Of a stretch of 64,000 bases of DNA, positions 29,166 through 37,057 are shown piece after piece. The notes beneath the pieces are model-generated. The model saw nothing but the letters and a program-made list of their open reading frames with translations. It did no database searches and was not told the origin of the DNA. Within the stretch, counting starts at the first letter, position 1; the number at the start of each line of letters is the position of its first letter. Both the position numbers and the translations under genes were made by a program. The stretch comes from JABMMZ01 sp964438995 (GTDB lineage: Bacteria; Bacteroidota; Bacteroidia; NS11-12g; UBA955): contig CAYTMQ010000003.1 in the NCBI GenBank assembly GCA_964438995.1, forward strand, positions 257,185-321,184. Reading direction: 5' to 3'.

Positions 29166-30563
29166 ATGAAACTAAAGCAATTATTCCCATTCCTCTTTAT
29201 TTTTTTTGCGTCAAATAGCTATGCTTCACATATACTTAATGGAAGTATGAATGCATCCTTAGTTAAAGTCACAAATGACAGTTTAACTTATACTATTGAT
29301 TTAAAATTAACTGCTACTTGTGAACAAAATTCCATATCATTACCAAATGAATTGAACTTATGTGCGTATGATATTACTTCTGGTATTTTAATAAAATCTG
29401 GAATCCTCATATTTAACAATGAAAAAAAGGAATCAAATTGTGTAGGCATCTGCATTAGACAATATGAATATTCTTCTACAATGAAATTACCTAGAAAATC
29501 CATGATTGTATTTAAAACTGACATTTGTTGCAGAAGAGATATAAAAAATTTGAGAAATGATGTCCAAAATATGCCTTATCTTGGCCATACATTTTATTGT
29601 AAAATTTCAGGAAATAGTAACGCATCCAAACCATCTATTGATTTTCCATCGCATTTCAACATCAATCCAAACATTTTAGATTCAATTTCATATTCTGTTT
29701 CTGATAACTACGCTGACTCAATAAAAATTACACCAATAGTCCCGCTCTCAGGAGCTACTTTGGCAAATAATTACCCTAATTGTAGCAACAATTTATCATT
29801 CAATTCTATTGCTCCTGCTGACTTTAATTCTGGTTATTCTGCAAATTTTCCTTTGGGAAATACTTCAACTTGGGTAATAAACAGATTACATTCTAACATT
29901 AAACTTCAATGCTCTCAAATTGGTGAGTATGTAACTGCATACAAATTGAGCTTTTATAAAAATGATTCCATTTACTATGAAGTGAACAGAGAATTAGAAG
30001 TTTTTGTTTCAAATTATGTGCTCAACAACACCAATCAAAGTACTTTAACAGCAAAAGCATTTCCATCTCCAACAGCTGAATTAAAATGGAGCATTTGCCC
30101 ACTTCATGTTAAAAATGTCATTCTAGAAAGAAGCGATTCAATTACTACCAATTTCATTTCTATTGGTAAATTTGATGTAGCCCAAAACAGCTATTTAGAC
30201 AACAATGTCAATTTTAGTAAAATCTATTACTACAGATTAAAAGTTATAAAAACCACCGACTCATTTTACAGCGACACTGTAAAAGTAACCTTTTTCAATA
30301 AATCCATTCACGATGTTGTTTTAAATGACTTCAAGATTGCTCCTAACCCTAGTCATCAATTCTTTGATATCAGCTGGCAAATGGCAGATGTCAATTCAAT
30401 TGAAATACTATCAAGCAGCGGCCAAACCATTCATCAATATGTAACTCAACAAGAAAAATCTTATAGATTGGATGCATCAGAATGGACTTCTGGAGTATAT
30501 GTGATTAGGTTTACTGACCAGAAAGGAAAAACCTATAACAAGAGAATTTTAAAAATAGATTAG
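29166..30563 (+). CDS. Secreted protein with T9SS type A sorting domain
   Basis: A 465-residue exported protein. The ATG at 29166 yields the signal peptide MKLKQLFPFLFIFFASNSYA, then SHILNGSMNASLVKV, a start seen in families of Bacteroidota surface proteins with beta-sandwich repeats. Cysteines are frequent in the first 200 residues (e.g. NCVGICIRQ, DICCRRD). The C-terminus is a type A sorting domain: FKIAPNPSHQFFDISW, IEILSSSGQTI, SGVYVIRF, KRILKID. No enzymatic motif seen; adhesion or surface-layer role is only a guess. Its stop overlaps the HxlR stop on the other strand by 4 nt. Confidence 0.8.
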   Translation: MKLKQLFPFLFIFFASNSYASHILNGSMNASLVKVTNDSLTYTIDLKLTATCEQNSISLPNELNLCAYDITSGILIKSGILIFNNEKKESNCVGICIRQYEYSSTMKLPRKSMIVFKTDICCRRDIKNLRNDVQNMPYLGHTFYCKISGNSNASKPSIDFPSHFNINPNILDSISYSVSDNYADSIKITPIVPLSGATLANNYPNCSNNLSFNSIAPADFNSGYSANFPLGNTSTWVINRLHSNIKLQCSQIGEYVTAYKLSFYKNDSIYYEVNRELEVFVSNYVLNNTNQSTLTAKAFPSPTAELKWSICPLHVKNVILERSDSITTNFISIGKFDVAQNSYLDNNVNFSKIYYYRLKVIKTTDSFYSDTVKVTFFNKSIHDVVLNDFKIAPNPSHQFFDISWQMADVNSIEILSSSGQTIHQYVTQQEKSYRLDASEWTSGVYVIRFTDQKGKTYNKRILKID

Positions 30564-30919
30564 TCTTTCGAGCTCATCATCGTAGTGCGGTGTTTACCAC
30601 CCCAGTCTGCAATTTCAAACAAAACCTTGTCTAAGGTTCTGCCGTATTCTGTGATTTCATACTCAACCGTAACAGGTTTGGTATCATAAACTGTTCTTAC
30701 TACCAATTGGTTAATTTCTAAATCTCTTAGCTCTTTAGAAAGCATTTTTGCTGTAATGCCATCCAAATCTCTTTGCAATTCTTTGAAACGCTTCTTGCCA
30801 AATCTCAAAGAACCTATGATAGGAATTTTCCATTTGCCATTCAAAATGTCCATGGTATCTCTAACTGACAGCAAGAACTTGCCGCATTCTGGTCCGTGAT
30901 TTTTTGCTTTTGTTGCCAT
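30560..30919 (-). CDS. HxlR-family transcriptional regulator
   Basis: A 119-residue winged-helix protein typical in length for HxlR/MarR-like redox or electrophile sensors. Visible: CGKFLLSVRDTMDILNGKWK, then IIGSLRFGKKRFKELQRDLDGITAKMLSKELRDLE (HTH) and the wing VVRTVYDTKPVTVEYEITEYG. One Cys (C12) sits where many HxlR sensors have their single reactive cysteine. The divergent DoxX gene shares its promoter region, a common arrangement in which HxlR represses both itself and its neighbour. Confidence 0.93.
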   Translation of the reverse strand: MATKAKNHGPECGKFLLSVRDTMDILNGKWKIPIIGSLRFGKKRFKELQRDLDGITAKMLSKELRDLEINQLVVRTVYDTKPVTVEYEITEYGRTLDKVLFEIADWGGKHRTTMMSSKD

Positions 30920-30963
30920 TATGGTATCTTCTTGTAAACCGATATACTAAAGTAAAGTGATTA

Positions 30964-30995
30964 CAAATATATACCATGTATCTTTAAGTTTGCAA
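30964..30995 (-). promoter_or_regulatory. HxlR promoter (-33 TTG, -7 TATATTTG)
   Basis: Read on the minus strand: TTG (30995-30993), 21 nt, TATATTTG (30971-30964). The -7 is 45 nt before the ATG. The -33 abuts the -7 element of the divergent DoxX gene. Confidence 0.6.
30985..30992 (+). promoter_or_regulatory. -7 element TAAGTTTG before DoxX
   Basis: Perfect TAnnTTTG, G 21 nt before the ATG at 31013, embedded in the spacer of the divergent HxlR promoter. A TACTnnAGTA palindrome lies in the HxlR leader and could be an operator. Confidence 0.5.
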
Positions 30996-31012
30996 CATAA
31001 TTTTATATATTT

Positions 31013-31387
31013 ATGAGAATAGTTATTTGGATACTACAAATTGCAATTGCTGGCATGTTTATAATGTCAGGATTTATGAAGGTTTCTACCCCAATAGAAG
31101 TTATGGCTGAAAAGATGCCATGGGTAAAAGAAATGTCAGGGTTGGTAAGATTTATCGGCATATCTGAGATTCTAGGTGGATTAGGTTTGGTATTGCCTTC
31201 ATTGTTAAAAATCAAACCTTTCTTGACTACTTGGGCAGGTATTGGCTTAGCCCTAATCATGTTATTTGCTATGGTATTTCACATTGCCAGAAGCGAATAT
31301 TCATCATTGCCAATCAATATTATTTTGGGTGGTATAGCACTTTATGTTGCGTATGCAAGAGTGAAAACACATCCTGTGCAACAATAA
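31013..31387 (+). CDS. DoxX-like membrane protein
   Basis: A 124-residue protein with four predicted TM helices, typical for the DoxX/DoxX-like family: first helix IVIWILQIAIAGMFIMSGFMKV with the GFMKV turn, then VRFIGISEILGGLGLVLPSLL. Members act in quinone-linked or thiol stress responses in some bacteria, but biochemistry is sparse. Divergent from HxlR, which probably controls it; closed by a strong terminator. Confidence 0.9.
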   Translation: MRIVIWILQIAIAGMFIMSGFMKVSTPIEVMAEKMPWVKEMSGLVRFIGISEILGGLGLVLPSLLKIKPFLTTWAGIGLALIMLFAMVFHIARSEYSSLPINIILGGIALYVAYARVKTHPVQQ

Positions 31388-31418
31388 AACGCATTTTCTG
31401 ATATATTTCAATTTGATT

Positions 31419-31450
31419 AAAAAGGGTATGATTCATCATATCCTTTTTTT
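31419..31450 (+). terminator. Intrinsic terminator of DoxX gene
   Basis: AAAAAGGGTATGAT pairs with ATCATATCCTTTTT (one G-T wobble) across a 2-3 nt loop, ending in seven T residues. Confidence 0.9.
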
Positions 31451-31466
31451 ATTTTAATAGGTCCAT

Positions 31467-31474
31467 TATATTTG
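31467..31474 (+). promoter_or_regulatory. -7 element TATATTTG at the head of the Mo-cofactor cluster
   Basis: TATATTTG ends 7 nt before the ATG at 31481. It contains the TTG at 31472, which therefore cannot be the start codon. Confidence 0.5.
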
Positions 31475-31480
31475 AATTGG

Positions 31481-32479
31481 ATGAAGACCTTTAAAGACAA
31501 TCAAACATTTATTGCACTTACTGCTCTTTGGGCTTTAGTAGAATCGGGATTTGGAGGCATGATGCATGCACTACACCTACCCTTTACCGGAATTTTTCTT
31601 GGAGGATTTTCTGTCATCATCATCAGTCTAATAGCCCATTTTGAAACTTCTGCTTATAAGAAAATCATTCAAGCAACTTTCATTGTCATGGCCATAAAAG
31701 CTTCTGTCAATCCATTGACTTCTCCCTTTGCCTATATAGCTGTTGCTTTTCAAGGTTTTTTAGGTGCCGGTCTGTATGCTCTAGGTAGCAGAAACCTTAT
31801 AATTAATTTACTATTTGCCATTGTCGCTATGTTAGAATCAGCCATTCAAAAATTGTTGGTTGCTACTATTTGGTATGGCGATTCATGGCACATTGCATTG
31901 GACAAATTGATAGGTAGTATTTTAAAATCCATCAACATTTCTACTGAATCAAGATACGCTCTAATTGCTGTCATCATCTATCTTTCATTATATGCAATTT
32001 GGGGTATTGTATTGGGGATATGGATACATCGATTACCTCAAAAAATAGAATCTAGAATGAATGCATTTGACGATATCATGCCTGCAATAGAAGATCAGCA
32101 CATAGAGAAAAAACGCAAAAAAAGATTGCCAATCATCTTATTGAGTATTGCTATGGTGTTATTGATAGGATTCTTAGTGCCTAGCAAAAATCCATGGATA
32201 GAATCGTTGACACTTTTGATTAGAACGGCCTCTATTATTCTGATATGGATGTTTGTCATAACACCTTTATGGAGAAAATTTGTTGTAAAACAGTTGGTCA
32301 ACCGAGATGACGAAAGCACCCAACAAATAAAAGATAGAATTCCTTATTTAACCATGCGTGTTAAACCACTCTACAATAAGGTTTCAAAAGAATATAGAGG
32401 CATACATAAATACAATGAATTTGTGCTTGGACTAATCGTAATAAGTTTAAAATTTGACCAAAATCCTAAGCAAGATTAA
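31481..32479 (+). CDS. Membrane protein resembling an ECF-type substrate-binding (S) component
   Basis: A 332-residue membrane protein. About six hydrophobic segments occupy residues 1-190: ALWALVESGFGGMMHALHLP, FTGIFLGGFSVIIISLIAHF and FQGFLGAGLYALGSRNL resemble the compact six-helix S components of ECF vitamin/metal transporters, including small-residue-rich turns. A basic cytoplasmic linker (KKRKKRLP) follows, then two more helices (~215-260) and a soluble tail. No ATPase or T component is fused. It overlaps the NTPase gene by 26 nt and heads the molybdenum-cofactor genes, so a role in molybdate/cofactor supply is suggested, not shown. Confidence 0.72.
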   Translation: MKTFKDNQTFIALTALWALVESGFGGMMHALHLPFTGIFLGGFSVIIISLIAHFETSAYKKIIQATFIVMAIKASVNPLTSPFAYIAVAFQGFLGAGLYALGSRNLIINLLFAIVAMLESAIQKLLVATIWYGDSWHIALDKLIGSILKSINISTESRYALIAVIIYLSLYAIWGIVLGIWIHRLPQKIESRMNAFDDIMPAIEDQHIEKKRKKRLPIILLSIAMVLLIGFLVPSKNPWIESLTLLIRTASIILIWMFVITPLWRKFVVKQLVNRDDESTQQIKDRIPYLTMRVKPLYNKVSKEYRGIHKYNEFVLGLIVISLKFDQNPKQD

Positions 32480-32948
32480 CATATTGAGTGCACCAATTCA
32501 CAGTGGAAAATCTACTGCTTTAAAACATTTCATTTTACAAAATGGCAATTGTTGTGGTATTCTTTGTCCTGATATCAATAATTTTAGATGCCTCGAGAAC
32601 ATTGAAACTGGGAATATTATGCCATTTCAAAAACTAGTACATGATGGTGACAATGATATCTTAGTTGGTCATTATATCTTTTCACATCACGGATTTGAAA
32701 CAGCTAAAAACATTCTTAAAAACATACCTATTGATACTCAAAAATGGATTATAATTGATGAAATAGGCAAGCTAGAACTCAATGGTGGCGGACTAGAACC
32801 AGCATTTGGCAAACTTCTTAAAGCCATCCAAGAATACCAACTCAATTGTATCATCGTCGTTCGTGATTATCTTCTAGAACAAGCCATCAAACATTACGAC
32901 ATTAAACAATACAAACTACTAACGATAGATGACCTATATGCAAAATGA
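32454..32948 (+). CDS. THEP1-like nucleoside-triphosphatase
   Basis: A 164-residue P-loop NTPase. Walker A APIHSGKST near residue 13, Walker B IIIDEIGKLEL near residue 100, followed by NGGGLEPAF; this DEIGK(L/M)EL signature is that of THEP1/NTPase_1 proteins. No ATG precedes Walker A, so TTG at 32454 is used, overlapping the membrane protein gene by 26 nt; the downstream gene overlaps too, so the cluster is translated as a unit. In this context it may energise uptake or a cofactor step; that is inference. The family has broad NTPase activity in vitro. Confidence 0.78.
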   Translation: MTKILSKINILSAPIHSGKSTALKHFILQNGNCCGILCPDINNFRCLENIETGNIMPFQKLVHDGDNDILVGHYIFSHHGFETAKNILKNIPIDTQKWIIIDEIGKLELNGGGLEPAFGKLLKAIQEYQLNCIIVVRDYLLEQAIKHYDIKQYKLLTIDDLYAK

Positions 32949-33519
32949 TTTGATAGGAGTTGTTTTAGCTGGCGGTCAGTCTGAAAGAATGACTTGTGAT
33001 AAAGCCTTTCTAAAATATAGAGACATACCCCAATATCAGTTTTTATTTGAAATGCTCCAAAAGCACTGTCACAAAACAGTTATTTCTGCCAATCAACATC
33101 AGAAATTTGAGCAAACATCTATTGTAGATGCAGAGGCTTATCAAGGCTTCGGACCACCAGCTGCTTGGTTGAGTGTTTTTGATTATTGCGCATCAGCAAT
33201 CATCATATTAGGCGTCGATTACCCCTACTTTGACGAACATGAATTGCAACATTTATTGGCACATAGAGACAAAACATGTGTAGCAAGTGTTTGCTATAAC
33301 GGGACAACTGGCTTTTACGAACCAATGCTTGGCATCTATGAACTCTCTTTTTTTAAACTACTCAAAGAAGCCAAATCAGATCAGCCAATTTCCATACAAA
33401 ACATCTTGAGAAACAATCAAACAAAAAAAGTGATACCTTTGAATTCGTCGTCCATTCAAAGTGTTGATACCATGGATGAATATGAAAAAGTAAAATCAAT
33501 TTTACATGACAAACATTGA
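32938..33519 (+). CDS. mobA: MobA-like molybdenum cofactor guanylyltransferase
   Basis: A 193-residue NTP-transferase: GVVLAGGQSERM at the N-terminus (nucleotide loop), CDKAFLKY, then AYQGFGPPAAWLS and IILGVDYPYF (metal-binding Asp). MobA attaches GMP to molybdopterin to give the bis-MGD used by formate dehydrogenase-type enzymes. The canonical LAGGxSxRMGxDK reads ...RMTCDK here, with Thr in place of the usual Gly; whether this lowers activity is unknown. ATG at 32938 is used; ATG at 32929 is 9 nt upstream. Overlaps both neighbours. Confidence 0.87.
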   Translation: MQNDLIGVVLAGGQSERMTCDKAFLKYRDIPQYQFLFEMLQKHCHKTVISANQHQKFEQTSIVDAEAYQGFGPPAAWLSVFDYCASAIIILGVDYPYFDEHELQHLLAHRDKTCVASVCYNGTTGFYEPMLGIYELSFFKLLKEAKSDQPISIQNILRNNQTKKVIPLNSSSIQSVDTMDEYEKVKSILHDKH

Positions 33520-34327
33520 GATTCAACAATTGAGTATTTTAAAATACAATGGCTCTGAAAGCACCAAAACAAACGATTCTGTTGCATTAGAAGAGCCTCT
33601 TGAAATCTCTATTGTTCAAAATGTATTGAACAATAGACAGGAAAAGCCAATTTCTATCACCATGCGAACTCCTGGTGCTGATAAAGAGTTGGCTGTTGGA
33701 TTTCTATTTACCGAAGGCATTATTGAACAATACAATCAAATAGACAAAGTAGTACAAATTGAACCCAACAAAATAGCAATAGAAATAGCTGATGGAGTAA
33801 GTTTAAATACCGAAAAACTAGACAGACATTTTTATACGAACAGCAGCTGTGGTGTTTGCGGTAAATCAAGCATTGACAACCTCATAAGTGTGAGTGGAAA
33901 AAGCAGTATCCCAATACTTGAACACGTCAATACTGAAATTGTATATCTATTAAATGATACTGTGAAATCTGCACAGTCTGTCTTTAAATCGACTGGCGGT
34001 TTGCATGCTTCTGCATTGTTTGACACGAATGGTATATTGAAAGGGTTATACGAAGATGTTGGAAGACACAACGCATTAGACAAATTGATAGGAAAAGCTT
34101 TGCTTGATGGAAAAACACCATTGCACAATCATCTATTATTTTTAAGCGGTAGAGCTAGTTTCGAGTTGATACAAAAAGCCATTATGGGCAATATACCAAT
34201 AGTGTGTGCATTAGGAGCACCATCATCTATGGCTATAGAGCTTGCTGGTCAATTCAACATCACTTTAATTGGTTTCTTAAAAAGCAATAGTTTTAATCTT
34301 TACACAGCCCCAGAAAGGGTTGTTTAA
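33506..34327 (+). CDS. fdhD: FdhD, formate dehydrogenase accessory sulfurtransferase
   Basis: A 273-residue cytosolic protein. The conserved SSCGVCGK motif (Cys pair near residues 114-117) carries the persulfide that FdhD passes from IscS to the molybdenum site. Also typical: ALEEPLEISI, MRTPGADKELAVGFLFTEGII, GGLHASALFD, EDVGRHNALDKLIG and LSGRASFELIQKA. The ATG overlaps mobA by 14 nt. It serves the YdeP-type oxidoreductase two genes downstream. Confidence 0.96.
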   Translation: MTNIEIQQLSILKYNGSESTKTNDSVALEEPLEISIVQNVLNNRQEKPISITMRTPGADKELAVGFLFTEGIIEQYNQIDKVVQIEPNKIAIEIADGVSLNTEKLDRHFYTNSSCGVCGKSSIDNLISVSGKSSIPILEHVNTEIVYLLNDTVKSAQSVFKSTGGLHASALFDTNGILKGLYEDVGRHNALDKLIGKALLDGKTPLHNHLLFLSGRASFELIQKAIMGNIPIVCALGAPSSMAIELAGQFNITLIGFLKSNSFNLYTAPERVV

Positions 34328-34349
34328 ATCAATAGATTTCATATATTTG
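34320..34349 (+). promoter_or_regulatory. Internal promoter (-33 TTG, -7 TATATTTG)
   Basis: TTG at 34320-34322, 19 nt, TATATTTG at 34342-34349, 15 nt before the ATG at 34364. It overlaps the fdhD stop and would let the oxidoreductase be made separately from its assembly factors. Confidence 0.65.
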
Positions 34350-34363
34350 TTTTAAAATTTGAT

Positions 34364-34732
34364 ATGAAAATCAGGATTAAAGGCAATTCTGTTAGATTTA
34401 GATTGACCCGTTCTGAAGTTGAAAAGTTCAGCAGAGAAGGGTATATAGAAGACATAACAGAATTTCCAGGCACTACTTTCAAATATGCTTTAAAAGCCTC
34501 TGCGTCTGTAGACACTTTGGACGTTGATATGCTAGACAATACCATCACCATTCTATTTCCAGATGCTGAAAAACTAGATTGGTACAATTCTGATAGAGTG
34601 ACGTATAAAGAACTTAAAAAACTAGACAATGGAAAAGCCATTGGTATATTGGTTGAAAAAGACTTCGCATGTTTGGACCATGTTGACGAAGACCAATCTG
34701 ACAACTACCCAAACCCAAATAAAACTTGCTAA
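34364..34732 (+). CDS. Conserved small protein linked to FDH-like oxidoreductase, unknown
   Basis: A 122-residue soluble protein: starts MKIRIKGNSVRFRLTRSEV, ends in an Asp/Asn/Pro-rich tail with a Cys near the end (NPNKTC) and another in FACLDH. No known domain recognised with certainty; small proteins of this type sit beside Mo oxidoreductases in other Bacteroidota (recalled, not checked). Its stop overlaps the ATG of the oxidoreductase (TAATG), implying matched production, perhaps as a chaperone or small subunit. Likely a real gene: good promoter and conserved context. Confidence 0.75.
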   Translation: MKIRIKGNSVRFRLTRSEVEKFSREGYIEDITEFPGTTFKYALKASASVDTLDVDMLDNTITILFPDAEKLDWYNSDRVTYKELKKLDNGKAIGILVEKDFACLDHVDEDQSDNYPNPNKTC

Positions 34733-37056
34733 TGGAAAACAAGTCACATGAGCACTTAGAACATTCAGAAAATCCAGAAAAATTTACTGGATTGAAATTG
34801 AAATTACCATCAGAAACTGCGGCTGGTATACCGGGTGTTGTAAATGCAATGAAACATGTATTTGGTGAAATGGGTATAGGAAGAGGGTTGGTAGCATTAT
34901 CTAAATTAAACCAAAAAGGCGGCACCGATTGTCCATCATGTGCATGGCCTGACCCAGATGACGAAAGAAGCGCCATTGCCGAGTATTGCGAAAACGGCGC
35001 CAAAGCAATAGCTGAAGAAGCCACATCTAAAAAACTAACACCAGAATTTTTTAAACAACATTCTGTATACGACCTATCATTACTTAACGATTACGAAATT
35101 GGCAGAATGGGTAGAATAGCCCAGCCTATGGTGTTGAGAAAAGGTGATACACATTATTCTGAAATATCGTGGGAACAGGCTTTTGAAACCATAAGTGAAA
35201 ATCTGAATGCTTTGGCTTCTCCAAATGAAGCTGTATTTTACACTTCAGGAAGAGCGAGTAACGAAGCGGCATTTCTATATCAATTGTTTATTAGAGAATA
35301 CGGCACCAACAACTTACCAGATTGTTCTAACATGTGTCACGAATCTAGTGGTGTTGCGCTAAGTGAAACATTGGGCATTGGCAAAGGCAGTGTTAAATTA
35401 GAAGATTTTTATATTGCTGATGTCATACTGATACTTGGTCAGAACCCCGGCACCAACCACCCTAGAATGCTTTCAGCTTTGCAAAAAGCCAAAGAAAATG
35501 GATGTACTATTATATCCATCAATCCTTTGCTCGAAACTGGTTTATTAGGCTTTGCAAATCCTCAAAATTTAAAAGGCATTTTAGGCATTAGAACTTCCTT
35601 AAGCGATCATTATTTACAGGTCAAACTAAACGGCGATATGGCTTTGCTTAAAGTCATTATGATTAAATTGTTTGAGAGAGAAGCAGCAGCACCTGGAACA
35701 GTGTTAGACCTTGATTTCATTGCAGAAAAAACACATGGTTTTGATGCATTCAAAACAAATTTATTAAAATATTCGGTTGACGAATTGTTGCAAATATGTG
35801 GCATTTCAGAAGAACAAGTCAACAAAGTTGTCGATGCGCTTGCAAACAAGAAAAAAATTATTGCTTGTTGGGCAATGGGACTTACACAGCACAAAAATGC
35901 TGTAGAAACCATTCAAGATGTTGTCAACTTGTTGTTGATGAAAGGCAGTATTGGCAAGCCTGGAGCAGGTACTTGTCCGGTAAGGGGGCATAGCAATGTT
36001 CAAGGCGACAGAACTATGGGTATTTATGAAAAACCTTCTAAAGCCTTTTTAGACAACCTAGAACGCATCTTTAAATTCTCCCCACCACGCGAACATGGTT
36101 ATGATACTGTCGAGTGTATTCACGCCATGCACGAAAAAAAAGCAAAGGTATTTATTGCTCTTGGAGGTAATTTCTTATCAGCAACTCCAGATACTTTATT
36201 CACCGCACAAGCTTTAAGAAATTGTCAATTAACGGTTCACATTTCTACAAAACTCAATAGAAGTCATCTTATTCATGGTGAAACCGCACTGATTTTACCG
36301 TGTTTGGGAAGAACCGATAAAGACATTATCAATGGAAAAGAACAGTTTGTATCGACTGAAAACTCAATGGGTGTCATACAATCCAGCAAAGGTAGCGTGC
36401 CTCCAATATCTGAATATTTGCTAAGTGAGCCAGTTATAGTTTCGAGAATGGCTAAAGCCACTTTAAAATCTAAATCTGTTGTCAATTGGGATGCATATCT
36501 TCAAGACTACGACCATATAAGAGATAGCATCGAAGCTTGTATTCCAGGATTCAATCACTACAACGAGCGTGTAAGAATAAAAGGTGGATTTTATTTGCCA
36601 AATGGAGCAAGAGACAATACCTATTACACCACTACAGGTAAAGCCAATTTTACAGTTTCCGATGTTGAAACAATCCCTTTAGCAGAAGATGAACTTTTAA
36701 TGATGACTATAAGAAGTCATGATCAATTTAATACCACTATCTATGGTATGCACGACAGATACCGAGGCATATTCAATGAAAGAAGAGTGGTTTTAATGAA
36801 TAGAGATGATATGGAACAATTGGGATTCAAACAAAGCGATGTTGTTGATTTATATAATTACACTGGTGGCGTTGAACGTGTAGCAAGAAAATTTCTAGTT
36901 TTAGAATTCAATATTCCTCGACAATGCATTGCAACTTATTTTCCTGAAGCCAATGTGCTTGTACCCATTGATTCAACTGCTAAAAAAAGCAATACCCCTA
37001 CTTCCAAATCTGTCGTAGTTAAAATACAATTACATCAAGAAACCATCCTCAGCTAA
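34732..37056 (+). CDS. FdhF/YdeP-type molybdopterin oxidoreductase
   Basis: A 774-residue bis-MGD enzyme of the DMSO reductase superfamily. Near residue 65 is the YdeP-type CPSCAWPDPDDE; then YTSGRASNEAAFLYQ, DCSNMCHESSGVAL (Cys at the expected metal-ligand region) and LILGQNPGTNHPRML. The C-terminal molybdopterin dinucleotide-binding domain ends with RSHDQFNTTIYG and QCIATYFPEANVLVP. No N-terminal 4Fe-4S cluster motif of true formate dehydrogenases is seen, as in the YdeP branch, whose physiological substrate is uncertain (acid resistance in E. coli). No signal peptide, so cytosolic. Starts by TAATG overlap with the small protein. Confidence 0.9.
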   Translation: MENKSHEHLEHSENPEKFTGLKLKLPSETAAGIPGVVNAMKHVFGEMGIGRGLVALSKLNQKGGTDCPSCAWPDPDDERSAIAEYCENGAKAIAEEATSKKLTPEFFKQHSVYDLSLLNDYEIGRMGRIAQPMVLRKGDTHYSEISWEQAFETISENLNALASPNEAVFYTSGRASNEAAFLYQLFIREYGTNNLPDCSNMCHESSGVALSETLGIGKGSVKLEDFYIADVILILGQNPGTNHPRMLSALQKAKENGCTIISINPLLETGLLGFANPQNLKGILGIRTSLSDHYLQVKLNGDMALLKVIMIKLFEREAAAPGTVLDLDFIAEKTHGFDAFKTNLLKYSVDELLQICGISEEQVNKVVDALANKKKIIACWAMGLTQHKNAVETIQDVVNLLLMKGSIGKPGAGTCPVRGHSNVQGDRTMGIYEKPSKAFLDNLERIFKFSPPREHGYDTVECIHAMHEKKAKVFIALGGNFLSATPDTLFTAQALRNCQLTVHISTKLNRSHLIHGETALILPCLGRTDKDIINGKEQFVSTENSMGVIQSSKGSVPPISEYLLSEPVIVSRMAKATLKSKSVVNWDAYLQDYDHIRDSIEACIPGFNHYNERVRIKGGFYLPNGARDNTYYTTTGKANFTVSDVETIPLAEDELLMMTIRSHDQFNTTIYGMHDRYRGIFNERRVVLMNRDDMEQLGFKQSDVVDLYNYTGGVERVARKFLVLEFNIPRQCIATYFPEANVLVPIDSTAKKSNTPTSKSVVVKIQLHQETILS

Positions 37057-37057
37057 T

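Noticed and set aside
34614..35024. 136-codon minus-strand frame over the oxidoreductase start
   Set aside because: Antisense to two well-supported genes; no promoter or motif.
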